Below, in pieces: positions 15,662 through 25,083 of a DNA stretch of 36,600 nucleotides (the stretch's first letter is position 1; each line of letters begins with the position of its first letter). Source of the DNA: Deltaproteobacteria bacterium (GTDB taxonomy: Bacteria; Desulfobacterota; Binatia; DP-6); the NCBI GenBank assembly GCA_005879585.1, contig VBKG01000341.1, positions 1 to 36,600 of the forward strand, in the 5' to 3' direction. A program made the translations under genes and the position numbers. The notes under the pieces are model-generated. The model saw nothing but the letters and a program-made list of their open reading frames with translations. It searched no databases and had not been told where the DNA came from.

Positions 15662-17091
15662 TCACGTCCGAGGACAGGGACAGGCCGGGCGCCGGCGCGG
15701 TCTTCACGCTCGAGGAGGTTCTCGCGGCGACGGGTGGGACCCTGTCGGCGCTCGGCCACGCGACGCGCTTTCCCGGCGTCACGACCGACAGCCGGGCGCT
15801 CGGGGCGGGTGAGCTGTTCGTCGCCATCCGCGGCGACACGCACGACGGGCACGCCTTCGTCGCCGACGCGGCCGGGCGGGGCGCCGGGGCGGTCGTCGTG
15901 GAGCAGCCGCTCGAGCGTGCGGCGCCCGGCTGCGGGGTGATCCTCGTCCGCGACACGCTCGCGGCGCTCGGCCACCTGGCCGCCTTCCATCGCCGCCGGC
16001 GCCGGCCGCGCGTCGTCGCGATCACCGGCAGCAACGGCAAGACGACCACCAAGGAGATGCTCGCCGCGATCCTCGAGCGCGCGCCGGGCGCGGGCCGGGT
16101 GCTCCGCACCACCGGCACGCAGAACAACCTGGTCGGCCTGCCGCTGACGCTCCTTCGCCTGGCGGACACCGACGCCATCGCGGTCGTGGAGCTCGGCATG
16201 AACGGGCCCGGCGAGATCTGGCGGCTCGCCGAGATCGCCGAGCCCGACATCGGGGTCATCACGTGCGTCGCACCGGCACACCTCGAGCGGCTCGGCTCGA
16301 TCCACGGCGTTGCCGAGGCCAAGGCGGAGCTCTACCGGCGGCTCCGGCCGTCGGCCACCGCGGTCGTGAACGCGGACGACCCGCTGGTGGTGGCCGCGGC
16401 CGACGCCTTCCCCGGGCGAAAGGTGCCCTTCGGCACGGGCGGCGGCCTGCCCGTTGCGGCCGCGGGCATCGCCGACCGCGGCCTCGAGGGAATCGACTTC
16501 CAGCTGGTCGTCGAGCGGCGCGAGGCGCCCGTGCGGCTCGCCGTCCCCGGTCGGCACAACGTGACGAACGCGCTCGCGGCGGCTGCCGCAGCCCACGTGC
16601 TCGGCGTCGAGCTCGAGGTCGTCCGCGCCGGGCTCGAGGCCTTCCAGCCGCCCGGCATGCGCATGGAGGTGACCCAGCTGCCGAGCGGCGTGACCGTGCT
16701 GAACGACGCCTACAACGCGAACCCGGCCTCGATGGCGGCGGCGCTCCGGACGCTCGCGACGAGCCGCGGCCGGCGCCGGCTCGCCGTCCTCGGGGAGATG
16801 CGCGAGCTCGGCGCCGAGGCGGCGTGCGCGCACCGCGATCTCGGAACGACCGCGGCCGCCGCCAACCTGGACGCGCTCTTCGTGCTCGGCGAGCACGCCG
16901 CGGAGGTGCGCGCGGGGGCCGAGGCGGCCGGGATGGCGCCGGATCGCATCGTCGTGGCGCAGAGCCACGACGACCTCGCGGCGCAGCTACGGGCGCAGTG
17001 CCGGCCCGGCGACCTCGTCCTCCTCAAGGGCTCGCGCGGCGCGGCGATGGAGGAGGTGCTTCGCCGGCTCGAGACGGAGCGCAGGCCGTGA
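15658..17091 (+). CDS. murF: UDP-MurNAc-tripeptide D-Ala-D-Ala ligase MurF
   Basis: A 477-residue Mur ligase attaching D-alanyl-D-alanine and completing the UDP-MurNAc-pentapeptide. The N-terminal domain ('[20 protein letters not shown]') is followed by the ATP loop '[18 protein letters not shown]' (around 122-139), '[15 protein letters not shown]', '[11 protein letters not shown]' and the C-terminal '[15 protein letters not shown]', all typical of MurF. The last block is '[14 protein letters not shown]'. GTG 15658 overlaps the murE stop (GTGA). No ddl gene is present in this cluster, so the D-Ala-D-Ala substrate must come from an enzyme encoded elsewhere. Confidence 0.96.
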   Translation: MITSEDRDRPGAGAVFTLEEVLAATGGTLSALGHATRFPGVTTDSRALGAGELFVAIRGDTHDGHAFVADAAGRGAGAVVVEQPLERAAPGCGVILVRDTLAALGHLAAFHRRRRRPRVVAITGSNGKTTTKEMLAAILERAPGAGRVLRTTGTQNNLVGLPLTLLRLADTDAIAVVELGMNGPGEIWRLAEIAEPDIGVITCVAPAHLERLGSIHGVAEAKAELYRRLRPSATAVVNADDPLVVAAADAFPGRKVPFGTGGGLPVAAAGIADRGLEGIDFQLVVERREAPVRLAVPGRHNVTNALAAAAAAHVLGVELEVVRAGLEAFQPPGMRMEVTQLPSGVTVLNDAYNANPASMAAALRTLATSRGRRRLAVLGEMRELGAEAACAHRDLGTTAAAANLDALFVLGEHAAEVRAGAEAAGMAPDRIVVAQSHDDLAAQLRAQCRPGDLVLLKGSRGAAMEEVLRRLETERRP

Positions 17092-18167
17092 TGCTCTACC
17101 TGCTCCTCTACCCGCTACACACCAGCTTCGCGCCGCTGAACGTCTTCCGGTACATCACGTTCCGCACCCTCCTCGCCGGTCTCACGGCGCTCAGCCTGTC
17201 GCTCCTCCTCGGCCCGACACTCATCCGGCGGCTCATCCGCCTGCAGATCGGCCAGTCGATCCGCTCCGACGGGCCTGCCGCCCATTCCGTGAAGGCCGGC
17301 ACGCCGACCATGGGCGGGACGCTCATCATCTTCTCCCTGCTGCTCGCCACGCTGCTGCTCGCCGACCTGCACGACTGGTACGTGTGGGTCGCCGTGCTCG
17401 TGACGCTCGGCCACGGCCTCATCGGCTTCTTCGACGACTACGCGAAGGTTCGCCGCCGAACGTCGGCCGGCCTTCCCGGGAAGCTCAGGCTGGCGGGAGA
17501 GTTCGGCATCGCGGTGGCCGCGGCGGCCGCGCTCTACGGGTTCTCGGAGCACGGCGGACAGCTCACCATGCCGTTCTTCAAGGACGTCCGTCCCGATCTC
17601 GGGCTCTGGTACATCCCGTTCGGGGCGCTGGTCATCGTCGGGGCCGCGAACGCAGTCAACCTGACGGATGGGCTCGACGGCCTCGCGATCGGCCCCGTCA
17701 TGATCGCGGGCGGCACCCTCGGGGTGTTCGCGTACACCGCCGGCCACGCCAAGATCGCCGAATACCTGCAGATCCCGTTCGTGCCGGGCGCCGGGGAGCT
17801 CGCCGTGTTCTGCGGCGCGCTCGCTGCCGCCGGACTCGGCTTCCTCTGGTTCAACGCGTATCCCGCGCAGATGTTCATGGGGGACGTCGGCTCGCTCGCG
17901 CTCGGGGCGGCACTCGGCGTCGTCGCCCTGATCACGCGCCAGGAACTCGTCCTCGTGCTCCTCGGCGGCGTCTTCGTGATCGAGGCGCTGTCGGTCATCG
18001 GTCAGGTGGTCTCGTACAAGCTCCGACGCAAGCGCATCTTCCGCATGGCGCCGATCCACCATCACTTCGAGCTCCTCGGGTGGCCCGAGCCGCAGATCAT
18101 CGTGCGGTTCTGGATCGTGTCGATCGTCTGCGCGCTGCTCGCGTTGTCGACGCTGAAGCTGCGCTGA
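17091..18167 (+). CDS. mraY: Phospho-MurNAc-pentapeptide transferase MraY
   Basis: A 358-residue inner-membrane enzyme that moves phospho-MurNAc-pentapeptide to undecaprenyl phosphate, forming lipid I. It has about ten hydrophobic segments. Catalytic and binding motifs are '[12 protein letters not shown]', '[20 protein letters not shown]' with the aspartate pair, '[15 protein letters not shown]', '[12 protein letters not shown]' and '[16 protein letters not shown]' (the HHH motif). Length matches the family. ATG 17091 shares its A with the murF stop. The N-terminus '[20 protein letters not shown]' followed by 'ITFRT' is the expected first helix. Confidence 0.97.
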   Translation: MLYLLLYPLHTSFAPLNVFRYITFRTLLAGLTALSLSLLLGPTLIRRLIRLQIGQSIRSDGPAAHSVKAGTPTMGGTLIIFSLLLATLLLADLHDWYVWVAVLVTLGHGLIGFFDDYAKVRRRTSAGLPGKLRLAGEFGIAVAAAAALYGFSEHGGQLTMPFFKDVRPDLGLWYIPFGALVIVGAANAVNLTDGLDGLAIGPVMIAGGTLGVFAYTAGHAKIAEYLQIPFVPGAGELAVFCGALAAAGLGFLWFNAYPAQMFMGDVGSLALGAALGVVALITRQELVLVLLGGVFVIEALSVIGQVVSYKLRRKRIFRMAPIHHHFELLGWPEPQIIVRFWIVSIVCALLALSTLKLR

Positions 18168-19501
18168 TGGCCTGTCCGCGCCAGGCGCTCGTCCTGGGGT
18201 TCCAGCGTACCGGCCAGGCGGTCGCCCGGACCCTCGCGGCGCGCGGCGTCGGCGTGCGGGCCGCCGACCGGAGGGGGGCGGCGGACCTCGGCATCGCCGC
18301 CGACGCCTGGACGGGCGTCGAGCTGCGGCTCGGCGAGGAGGGCCTCGATCTGCTCAGCGGCGTCGACCTCGTCGTCCCGAGTCCCGGGATCGCGCGCGAC
18401 GTGCCGCTCCTGGCGACGGCCCTCCGCCGCGGCATTCCGGTCCGGAGCGAGATCGAGGTCGCCGCGGGGCTGCTCCGCTGTCCCGTGGTCGCGATCACCG
18501 GCACCAACGGCAAGAGCACGACGACGAGCCTCGCCGGCCTGGCCCTCGTCCGCACGGGTCGGCGGACCTTCGTGGGGGGGAACCTCGGCACGCCGCTCAT
18601 CACCGCCGTCGGGACCGACGCCGAGGTGGCCGTCGCCGAGGTGTCGAGCTTCCAGCTCGAATGGGTGGAGCGCTTTCGGCCCAGGATCGGCTGCCTCCTG
18701 AACGTCACCCCCGATCATCTCGACCGCCACGGGTCGTTCGAGGGGTACGTCGCGGCCAAGGCCCGCCTGTTCGCACGTCAGGAGGCGGACGACTTCGCGG
18801 TCCTGAACCGCGACGACCCGGCGACGTGGGACCTCGCGGGCCGCCTCGCAGCGCAGGTCGTCTCGTTCGGCATGGCCCCCGGCCCGAACGGGGCCATCGG
18901 CGTGGACGGCGGCATCGCGCTCCGGCTCCCCGCGGGAGGCGAGGAGCGATACGACCTCGTTCGGACCCGCCTCGTCGGGCGCCACAACCTCGAGAACCTG
19001 CTCGCCGCCGTCACCGTCGCGCGGCTCGCGGGGGCCACACCGCAGGGGGTGCAGCAGGCGATCGACGAGCTCGAGCCGCTTCCCCACCGCATGACGCGGG
19101 TCGCCATCCGCGGCGGCGTCGAGTGGTTCGACGATTCCAAGGCGACCAACGTGGGTGCGGCGGTGCGGAGCCTGGAGTCGTGCGGCGGCCCCGTCGTGCT
19201 GCTCGCGGGCGGCGTCGACAAGGGCGGCAGCTACGTGCCGCTCGCGCAGGCGGCCGCCGGGCGGGTTCGCCTGGCGCTCGTCTTCGGCGCGGCGCGCGAC
19301 GCGATCGCCGCCGCGCTCGCCGCGCGCGGCGTCCCGGTCGAGCCCGTCCCGTCCCTCGAAGCGGCGGCCCAGGCGGCGGCGGTGCACGCGCGCCCGGGTG
19401 ACGTCGTGCTGCTCGCACCCGCCTGCTCGAGCTTCGACATGTTCACGGACTACGCGGCGCGCGGCCGGGCCTTCCGCGCCGCGATCGAGGCGCTCCGATG
19501 A
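18167..19501 (+). CDS. murD: UDP-MurNAc-L-alanine D-glutamate ligase MurD
   Basis: A 444-residue Mur ligase adding D-glutamate. The N-terminal domain is 'ALVLGFQRTGQAVARTLAAR' followed by 'VDLVVPSPGI'. The ATP loop is 'AITGTNGKSTTTSLAGL'. Then come 'GGNLGTPL', 'EVSSFQLEW', 'NVTPDHLDRH', 'GRHNLENLLAA', 'HRMTRVAIRGGVEWFDDSKA' followed by 'TNVGA', and 'SPACSSFD' in the form 'APACSSFDMFTDYAARGRAF'. The first glycine motif is slightly unusual (GFQRTG instead of GxGxSG), but the rest is canonical. ATG 18167 shares its A with the mraY stop, and the stop overlaps ftsW. Confidence 0.95.
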   Translation: MACPRQALVLGFQRTGQAVARTLAARGVGVRAADRRGAADLGIAADAWTGVELRLGEEGLDLLSGVDLVVPSPGIARDVPLLATALRRGIPVRSEIEVAAGLLRCPVVAITGTNGKSTTTSLAGLALVRTGRRTFVGGNLGTPLITAVGTDAEVAVAEVSSFQLEWVERFRPRIGCLLNVTPDHLDRHGSFEGYVAAKARLFARQEADDFAVLNRDDPATWDLAGRLAAQVVSFGMAPGPNGAIGVDGGIALRLPAGGEERYDLVRTRLVGRHNLENLLAAVTVARLAGATPQGVQQAIDELEPLPHRMTRVAIRGGVEWFDDSKATNVGAAVRSLESCGGPVVLLAGGVDKGGSYVPLAQAAAGRVRLALVFGAARDAIAAALAARGVPVEPVPSLEAAAQAAAVHARPGDVVLLAPACSSFDMFTDYAARGRAFRAAIEALR

Positions 19502-20673
19502 GCGCCGTCGCGACGGCACGGCAGGCCGTGCCGGCGGCGCCGGTGTTCCGCGGGCCGCTCGCTGGCCAGCGCCCGCGGGTCGTCGGGGGCCTCCGCGGCG
19601 ACCCGTGGCTCGTCGCTGCCGTCGCCGCGTTGCTCGGCCTCGGCATCGTGATGGTCTTCAACGTGAGCTACTTCTACGGGCAGGAGCGGCTCGGCGACTC
19701 GCTCTACTTCTTCCGGCGCCATCTGCTCGCCGTCGCGCTCGGGACGGCGGCGTGCATCGTCGCCTCCCGGCAATCATCGGACCGGTTCCGGCGGATGGCG
19801 TATCCCCTCCTCGGCCTGAGCGTGCTGGGCCTCGTCCTGGTGCTCGTTCCCGGCATCGGGCTCGTACGGGGCGGGGCGCGGCGCTGGGTCCATCTCGGAC
19901 CGCTCAGCCTGCAGCCGTCGGAGGCGGTGAAGATCGCGCTCGTCCTCTACCTCGCCCGCTCGCTCACGAAGAAGGGCGAGCGCGTCCGCGAGTTCAGCAT
20001 GGGGATCGTGCCCCACTGCCTCGTGGCCACGGTCCTCGCGGGCCTGCTGCTGTACGAGCCGGACTTCGGCACCGCGGCGCTCGCGATGGGACTCCTCTTC
20101 CTCATGCTCTTCGCCGGCGGCGTTCGCACGTTGCACCTCGCCATGCTGGTGTTGGTCGCCCTGCCGCTCGTCGGCTGGCAGATCACGCGGGAGGGCTACC
20201 GGGTGAGGCGCCTCATGGCTTTTCTCAATCCGGCGCGCGACCCGCACGGCGTGGGTTTTCAGCTGACGCAGTCGTTCATCGCCTTCGGGTCCGGGGGACT
20301 CTGGGGCGTCGGCCTCGGGGAGAGCCGGCAGAAGATGTTCTATCTGCCCGAGGCGCACACGGACTTCATCTTCTCGGTCGTCGGGGAGGAGCTCGGCCTC
20401 GCCGGCGGGCTGCTGGTGCTCGGGCTCTTCGGCGTGATCGCCGCGCGCGGGCTCCGCACCGCGCTCCGCCATCCCGACGCTTTCGGGAGCCTCGCTGCCT
20501 TCGGGATCACGGCCGCGCTCGTGCTCCAGGCGCTCGTCAACGCGGGGGTCGTCCTCGGCTGCCTGCCGACGAAGGGGCTGGCGCTGCCCTTCCTCTCCTA
20601 CGGCGGGTCGGCGATGATCGCCGCGCTGGCGGAGGTGGGCGTGCTGCTGGCGCTCGCGCGCGAGGCCGGATGA
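19498..20673 (+). CDS. ftsW: SEDS peptidoglycan glycosyltransferase FtsW
   Basis: A 391-residue SEDS-family membrane protein that polymerises lipid II at the septum together with FtsI. It has about ten transmembrane helices. Family motifs are 'GARRWVHLGPLSLQPSEAVK', 'LLLYEPDFGTAALAMGLLFL' (catalytic Asp region), 'SRQKMFYLPEAHTDFIFSVV' followed by 'GEELGL', and 'LPTKGLALPFLSYGGSAMIA'. The N-terminal 30 residues are a cytoplasmic extension with no conserved pattern. ATG 19498 overlaps the murD stop (ATGA). Position between murD and murG supports FtsW rather than RodA. Confidence 0.96.
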   Translation: MSAVATARQAVPAAPVFRGPLAGQRPRVVGGLRGDPWLVAAVAALLGLGIVMVFNVSYFYGQERLGDSLYFFRRHLLAVALGTAACIVASRQSSDRFRRMAYPLLGLSVLGLVLVLVPGIGLVRGGARRWVHLGPLSLQPSEAVKIALVLYLARSLTKKGERVREFSMGIVPHCLVATVLAGLLLYEPDFGTAALAMGLLFLMLFAGGVRTLHLAMLVLVALPLVGWQITREGYRVRRLMAFLNPARDPHGVGFQLTQSFIAFGSGGLWGVGLGESRQKMFYLPEAHTDFIFSVVGEELGLAGGLLVLGLFGVIAARGLRTALRHPDAFGSLAAFGITAALVLQALVNAGVVLGCLPTKGLALPFLSYGGSAMIAALAEVGVLLALAREAG

Positions 20674-21797
20674 TCGGCGCGTCGCAGGGCGCCCGGCCGG
20701 ACGCCGCGCGGCGCGGCGGCGTGGTGGTCGCCGGGGGCGGCACGGGGGGACACCTCTATCCGGGCCTCGCGCTCGCCGATGCGCTGGCGGACCAGGGGTT
20801 CGACGTGACGTTCGTCGGCACCCCGAGCGGCATCGAGGCGCGCGCCGTGCCGGCCGCGGGATATCCGCTCCGCCTGCTGCCCGCGCGCCAGCTGCGCGGC
20901 GGCGGCGCCGGCCGGGCGGTTGCGGGCCTGGCCGCGGTGGCGCGCGGCGCGATGCGCGGCCGGGGGCTCCTGGCCGAGCTGCGTCCCTGCCTCGTGGTCG
21001 GTGTCGGTGGCTACGCGTCGGTTGCGGTCGTGATCGCGGCGCGGCTCGCGCACCTGCCGATCGTGCTGCTCGAGCAGAACGTCGTACCGGGGGCGGCCAA
21101 TCGCCTCCTCGGACGTCTCGCCGCGCGGGTGTGCGTCGGCTTTGCAGAGTCGACGCACTTCTTCCCGCCCGGCCGCGCCGTGCATACGGGCAATCCGGTG
21201 CGACGGCAGATCGTCCGCGGCGCGGCGCGAACGTCGCACGCCCGGCCGGGTCTCCTCGTCTTCGGCGGCAGCGCGGGCGCGCATCGCCTGAACGTCGCGA
21301 CGATCGACGCGCTTCGGACCCTCGGACCCGCGGCGCGCGCGCTCGACGTGACGCATCAGACCGGCGCCGCGGACGTCGACGAGGTACGCGCCGCGTACGC
21401 GGCGCTCGGCCTGCCGGCACGCGTCGAGCCCTTCATCACCGACATGGCGGGCGCGTACGCGACGGCCGACGTCGTCATCTCGCGGGCGGGCGCGATGAGC
21501 TGCGCCGAGGTCACCGCCGTCGGTCTGCCGGCGATCCTCGTGCCGTATCCGCACGCCGCCGACGACCATCAGCGACGCAACGCCGAGGTGCTGGTCGAGG
21601 CGGGCGCGGCGGAGATGATCCTCGACCGCGACTGCGAGGGGCCGCGTCTCGCCGCCGCGATCCGCAAGCTCATGGAAGATCCGTTGCGGCGTGCCGCGAT
21701 GGCGACCCGCGCCCGCGCGTTCGGCCGGCCGGATGCTGCGGAGCGGGTTGCCGCCGAGTGCGTGGGGTTGATCGGGGCCGGCGGGGGAGCTGCATGA
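20670..21797 (+). CDS. murG: UDP-GlcNAc transferase MurG (lipid II synthase)
   Basis: A 375-residue GT-B glycosyltransferase on the inner face of the membrane that adds GlcNAc to lipid I to make lipid II. The N-terminal domain has the loop 'VVAGGGTGGHLYPGLALADA' and 'VGVGGYASVAVVIAARL'; then 'LLEQNVVPGAANRLLGRLA' and 'HTGNPVRRQI'. The C-terminal UDP-GlcNAc site has 'LLVFGGSAGAHRLN', 'FITDMAGAYATADVVISRAG' followed by 'AMSCAEVTAVGLPAILVPYP' and 'ADDHQRRNAEVL'. ATG 20670 overlaps the ftsW stop (ATGA). It is the last member of the tightly overlapping run; a 115-base gap follows. Confidence 0.96.
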   Translation: MIGASQGARPDAARRGGVVVAGGGTGGHLYPGLALADALADQGFDVTFVGTPSGIEARAVPAAGYPLRLLPARQLRGGGAGRAVAGLAAVARGAMRGRGLLAELRPCLVVGVGGYASVAVVIAARLAHLPIVLLEQNVVPGAANRLLGRLAARVCVGFAESTHFFPPGRAVHTGNPVRRQIVRGAARTSHARPGLLVFGGSAGAHRLNVATIDALRTLGPAARALDVTHQTGAADVDEVRAAYAALGLPARVEPFITDMAGAYATADVVISRAGAMSCAEVTAVGLPAILVPYPHAADDHQRRNAEVLVEAGAAEMILDRDCEGPRLAAAIRKLMEDPLRRAAMATRARAFGRPDAAERVAAECVGLIGAGGGAA

Positions 21798-21819
21798 GCT
21801 AGAATTATCGCCGTCCCAC

Positions 21820-21846
21820 TTGAAGAGCGCGCCGGGCTTCTGTAAT
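21820..21846 (+). promoter_or_regulatory. Candidate internal promoter before murC
   Basis: TTGAAG (21820-21825), a short 15-base spacer and TGTAAT (21841-21846), which matches five of six -10 consensus bases. A second -10-like TAGAAT lies at 21800-21805 without a -35. TTGAAG also forms an inverted repeat with CTTCAA at 21849-21854. This is the largest gap before ftsA in the dcw cluster, which raises the prior for a promoter, but the spacer is suboptimal. Confidence 0.35.
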
Positions 21847-21912
21847 GGCTTCAATGTGGTGGGCTTGGAGTGGGGCGCGTGGTCCGGGCGGTCGCGCCAC
21901 GGAGCAAGCGCA

Positions 21913-23313
21913 GTGAGCGGGCGGAAGCGACGGGTACATTTCGTCGGCATCGGCGGCATCGGCATGAGCGGCATCGCCGAGGTGCTGCTGACGCTCGGCT
22001 ACGACGTGTCCGGATCCGACCTCGTCGACGGCGAGACGACGCGGCGACTCGCGCGTCTCGGCGCGCGGATCGACATCGGGCCGCACGACGCCGCGCGGAT
22101 CACCGAAGACATCGACGTGCTCGTCATCTCGAGCGCGGTCACGTTCGCGAACCCCGAGGCGAGCCGCGCGCGGGAGCTGAAGATCCCCGTCGTGCCCCGC
22201 GCCGAGATGCTCGCCGAGCTCATGCGCATGAAGTACGGCGTCGCGGTGGCGGGCACGCACGGCAAGACGACGACGACCTCGCTGGTGGCGGCCGTCCTGC
22301 GCGAGGCGGGGCGCGACCCGACGGTGGTCGTCGGCGGCAAGCTCCGGACGCTCGGTACCAACGCGCGGCTCGGCCAGGGCGAGTTCCTGGTCGCCGAGGC
22401 GGACGAGAGCGACGGCACCTTCCTCCTGCTCTCGCCCATCATCGCGGTCGTCACCAACATCGACCGCGAGCATCTCGACTACTACCGCGACATGGACCGG
22501 GTGCGCGACGCGTACCTGCAGTTCATCCACCGCGTGCCGTTCTACGGTCTCGCGGTCCTTTGCCTCGACAACGTCACCGTGCGCGCGCTGGTGCCGCACA
22601 TCCGCAAGCGCTTCGTCACCTACGGGACGTCGCCGGACGCCGATTGGCAGGCGCGCGAGCTGCGCGTCGAGGGGCTCGAGACCGTGTTCGAGGTATGGCG
22701 CGGTGAGCGACGTCTGGGTGCCGTTCGGCTCCGCATGCCGGGCCGTCATCACGCGCTCAACGCGCTCGCCGCGCTCGCGGTCGCTGCCGACCTCGAGATC
22801 CCGTTCCGCATCGCGGCGCATGCGCTCGAGGAATTCGGCGGCATCCACCGCCGCTTCGAGGTGAAAGGCGAGGAGCAGGACGTCCTCGTCGTGGACGACT
22901 ACGCGCACCATCCCGAGGAGATCCGCGCCACGCTGCGCGCCGCGCGCGAGGGCTTCGGCCGCCGGGTCGTTGCGGCGTTCCAGCCCCATCGCTACACGCG
23001 CACGCGCGATCTCTTCGCCGAGTTCCTCGAGGCGTTCGACGACGCCGACGTCCTCCTCCTGACCGACATCTACCCGGCAGGGGAGGAGCGCCTCGACGGC
23101 GTCGCCGGCGAGGAGCTGTTTCACGCGCTCAAGCGCCGGGGCCACCTCGACGTGCGCTGGGTCCCGGCGCGCGAGCAGGTGGCGGAAGCGTTGATCGGGA
23201 CGGCGCGCCACGGCGATCTCGTGCTGACCCTCGGTGCCGGCGACATCCATCGGACGGCGGACGAGCTGCTGGCGCTCCTGAAGGCCGGGCTGCCGCTGCG
23301 CCTCGTCCAGTAG
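21913..23313 (+). CDS. murC: UDP-MurNAc L-alanine ligase MurC
   Basis: A 466-residue Mur ligase adding L-alanine to UDP-MurNAc, the first amino-acid addition. The dinucleotide-like N-terminus is 'HFVGIGGIGMSGIAEVLL', followed by 'GSDLVDGETTRRL' and 'SSAVTFANPE'. The ATP loop is 'VAGTHGKTTTTSLVAAVL' (around 112-129). Then 'VVGGKLRTLGTNARLGQGEF' followed by 'LVAEADESDGTFLLL', 'VTNIDREHLDYY', 'PGRHHALNALAALAVA', 'RRFEVKGE', 'DDYAHHPEEIRATL' and 'FQPHRYTRTRDL' complete the MurC set. GTG 21913 is the start because GGAG lies 8 bases upstream and the protein then begins just before the Gly-rich loop. The upstream extension of the frame is not conserved. Confidence 0.95.
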   Translation: MSGRKRRVHFVGIGGIGMSGIAEVLLTLGYDVSGSDLVDGETTRRLARLGARIDIGPHDAARITEDIDVLVISSAVTFANPEASRARELKIPVVPRAEMLAELMRMKYGVAVAGTHGKTTTTSLVAAVLREAGRDPTVVVGGKLRTLGTNARLGQGEFLVAEADESDGTFLLLSPIIAVVTNIDREHLDYYRDMDRVRDAYLQFIHRVPFYGLAVLCLDNVTVRALVPHIRKRFVTYGTSPDADWQARELRVEGLETVFEVWRGERRLGAVRLRMPGRHHALNALAALAVAADLEIPFRIAAHALEEFGGIHRRFEVKGEEQDVLVVDDYAHHPEEIRATLRAAREGFGRRVVAAFQPHRYTRTRDLFAEFLEAFDDADVLLLTDIYPAGEERLDGVAGEELFHALKRRGHLDVRWVPAREQVAEALIGTARHGDLVLTLGAGDIHRTADELLALLKAGLPLRLVQ

Positions 23314-23321
23314 GCTGAGTC

Positions 23322-24245
23322 ATGGAGCTCCCGCCCCCGCTCGCCGAAACGATTGCCGCGCGCCTCGGGGTGCGTGCGTGCCGGAGCGAGCCGCTCGCCC
23401 GCCATACGTCGTTTCGGATCGGTGGCCCGGCGGATCTGCTGGTCGTCCCCGAGACCGTCGACGAGCTCGCCTTCGTCCTGCGCGCCGCGTCCGCGTGCGG
23501 CGCCACCGTGACGATGCTCGGCGGCGGCTCGAACGTGCTCGTCGGCGACGGCGGCGTGCGCGGCGTGGTGGTGAAGCTCGGCCGCGGGTTCGCGCGCGTC
23601 GAATGGCACGACGGCGAGGGCGGGGCGGAGGTCCGGGCCGGGGCCGGGGCGAACCTCGGGCGCCTCGCCCGCACCGCCGCCAGCAGGGGGCTCGCGGGCC
23701 TCGAGCACGCGGAGGGCATTCCGGGCACCGTCGGCGGCGCACTGTTCATGAACGCCGGCGCCTACGGCGGCGACGTCGCGAGCGCCGCGGTCGCGGTCGA
23801 AGGGCTCGACGGTCGGGGAGAGTTGGTCGTGCTGCCGCGCGCGGCGCTCGCCTTCCGCTACCGGGGTACGGCGCTGCCGCCGCGCTTCGTGGTGACGGCG
23901 GTGCGCTTCGCGCTCCGCGCCGAGGCACCGGACGCCGTCCGTGGCCGGCTGGAAGACGTTCGGCGGCGGCGCGTGGCGAGCCAGCCGCACGGCCGCGCCA
24001 ACGCGGGCTCGATGTTCAAGAATCCCGCCGGCGACCACGCCGGCCGGCTGATCGATGTCGCGGGACTGAAGGGGGCCCGCATCGGGCGCGCGCGCATTTC
24101 GGAGCGACATGCGAACTTCATCGTCAACGAGGGTGGGGCGTCGGCCGGAGACGTGAAGGGCCTGATGGATCTCGCCCAGCGGGTGGTGTGGGAGCGAAGC
24201 GGGGTATGGCTGGAGCCCGAGGTCCGGTTCGTCGGCAGCTGGTGA
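23322..24245 (+). CDS. murB: UDP-N-acetylenolpyruvoylglucosamine reductase MurB
   Basis: A 307-residue FAD enzyme reducing UDP-GlcNAc-enolpyruvate to UDP-MurNAc with NADPH. FAD-binding blocks are 'TSFRIGGPADLLVVPE' (29-44), 'LGGGSNVLVGDGG' (66-78) and 'EGIPGTVGGALFMNAGAYGG' (131-150). The catalytic serine is S230 in 'NAGSMFKNP', and the catalytic glutamate is E300 in 'WLEPEVRFVG'. It has the length of the MurB type found in Bacillus rather than the longer E. coli form. It starts 8 bases after murC, and its stop overlaps the ftsQ start (GTGA). Confidence 0.95.
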   Translation: MELPPPLAETIAARLGVRACRSEPLARHTSFRIGGPADLLVVPETVDELAFVLRAASACGATVTMLGGGSNVLVGDGGVRGVVVKLGRGFARVEWHDGEGGAEVRAGAGANLGRLARTAASRGLAGLEHAEGIPGTVGGALFMNAGAYGGDVASAAVAVEGLDGRGELVVLPRAALAFRYRGTALPPRFVVTAVRFALRAEAPDAVRGRLEDVRRRRVASQPHGRANAGSMFKNPAGDHAGRLIDVAGLKGARIGRARISERHANFIVNEGGASAGDVKGLMDLAQRVVWERSGVWLEPEVRFVGSW

Positions 24246-25078
24246 ACCGGCTGTTCGGCGCGCGCAACCGGCGTCGCCGGCCGCTCGCCGTTCGCCACCA
24301 CGCGCGACTCCGCGCGGCCGTCGGCGCCGGCGTCGCGACCGTCCTCGTGATCGGGGCCGGGGTGGCGCTCTGGCCGCTGCTCCACGAGGCCGTCCGGAGC
24401 CATCCGTACTTCGCGGTGCACGAGGTGGTGGTGCGCAGCCACCGCCGCCTTGCCCCCGACGCGCTCCGCGCCGCCGCCGGCATCGAGGCGGGCACGAGCA
24501 TCTGGGACGTCGACGTGCCCGCGGCCGAGGATCGCCTGCGCCACCAGCCGTGGGTACGCGCCGCGCGCGTTCGGCGGGAGCTGCCTCATCGCGTCGTCAT
24601 CCAGGTCCGCGAGTACCGGCCCGCGGCCATCCTGGCGCTCGCCGGTCACCTCTACTACGTCGCCCCGAACGGGCGCGTCTTCGCCGACGTTGCGCCGGAG
24701 GATCCGCACGACCTGCCGTACCTGACCGGGCTCACCCAGGCGGACGTCGGCGGACGGGAGGCCTTCGGGCCGCGGGCGATCCGGCGCGCGCTGGCGCTCC
24801 TGCGGGCGGCCGCCCACGTCCCGGGCGGCGTTCGCGCCGTCTCGGAGGTCCACGTCGACCGGTCCCGCGGGCTCGTGCTCCTCCCCGTTCGGCCGACGGT
24901 GCCGATCGAGGTGGGATGGACGGAGTTCGCCGCGCGCCTGGCGCTCCTGCCCCCGGTCCTGGCGACGTGGAACGGGCGGGAGGACGCGCTCGGCGGCATC
25001 TCTCTCCTCTTCGATGGCGAGGTGATCGTCCGCACGCGGCCGGGCAGAGCGGCCGGCCGCCGCCCGACCAGGGCCTGA
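24242..25078 (+). CDS. ftsQ: Cell division protein FtsQ
   Basis: A 278-residue bitopic divisome protein. A basic cytoplasmic N-terminus ('NRLFGARNRRRRPLAVRHHA') precedes one transmembrane helix ('VGAGVATVLVIGAGVALW'). The periplasmic POTRA domain is clear: 'YFAVHEVVVRSHRRLAPDAL', 'GTSIWDVDVPAAEDRLRHQP', 'WVRAARVRRELPHRVVIQVR'. The following FtsQ domain contains 'ANG'-like 'APNGRVFADV' and 'DLPYLTG'. GTG 24242 overlaps the murB stop. FtsQ binds FtsL and FtsB and passes the activation signal to FtsWI. ftsA follows after 5 bases. Confidence 0.93.
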   Translation: MNRLFGARNRRRRPLAVRHHARLRAAVGAGVATVLVIGAGVALWPLLHEAVRSHPYFAVHEVVVRSHRRLAPDALRAAAGIEAGTSIWDVDVPAAEDRLRHQPWVRAARVRRELPHRVVIQVREYRPAAILALAGHLYYVAPNGRVFADVAPEDPHDLPYLTGLTQADVGGREAFGPRAIRRALALLRAAAHVPGGVRAVSEVHVDRSRGLVLLPVRPTVPIEVGWTEFAARLALLPPVLATWNGREDALGGISLLFDGEVIVRTRPGRAAGRRPTRA

Positions 25079-25083
25079 AAGGC

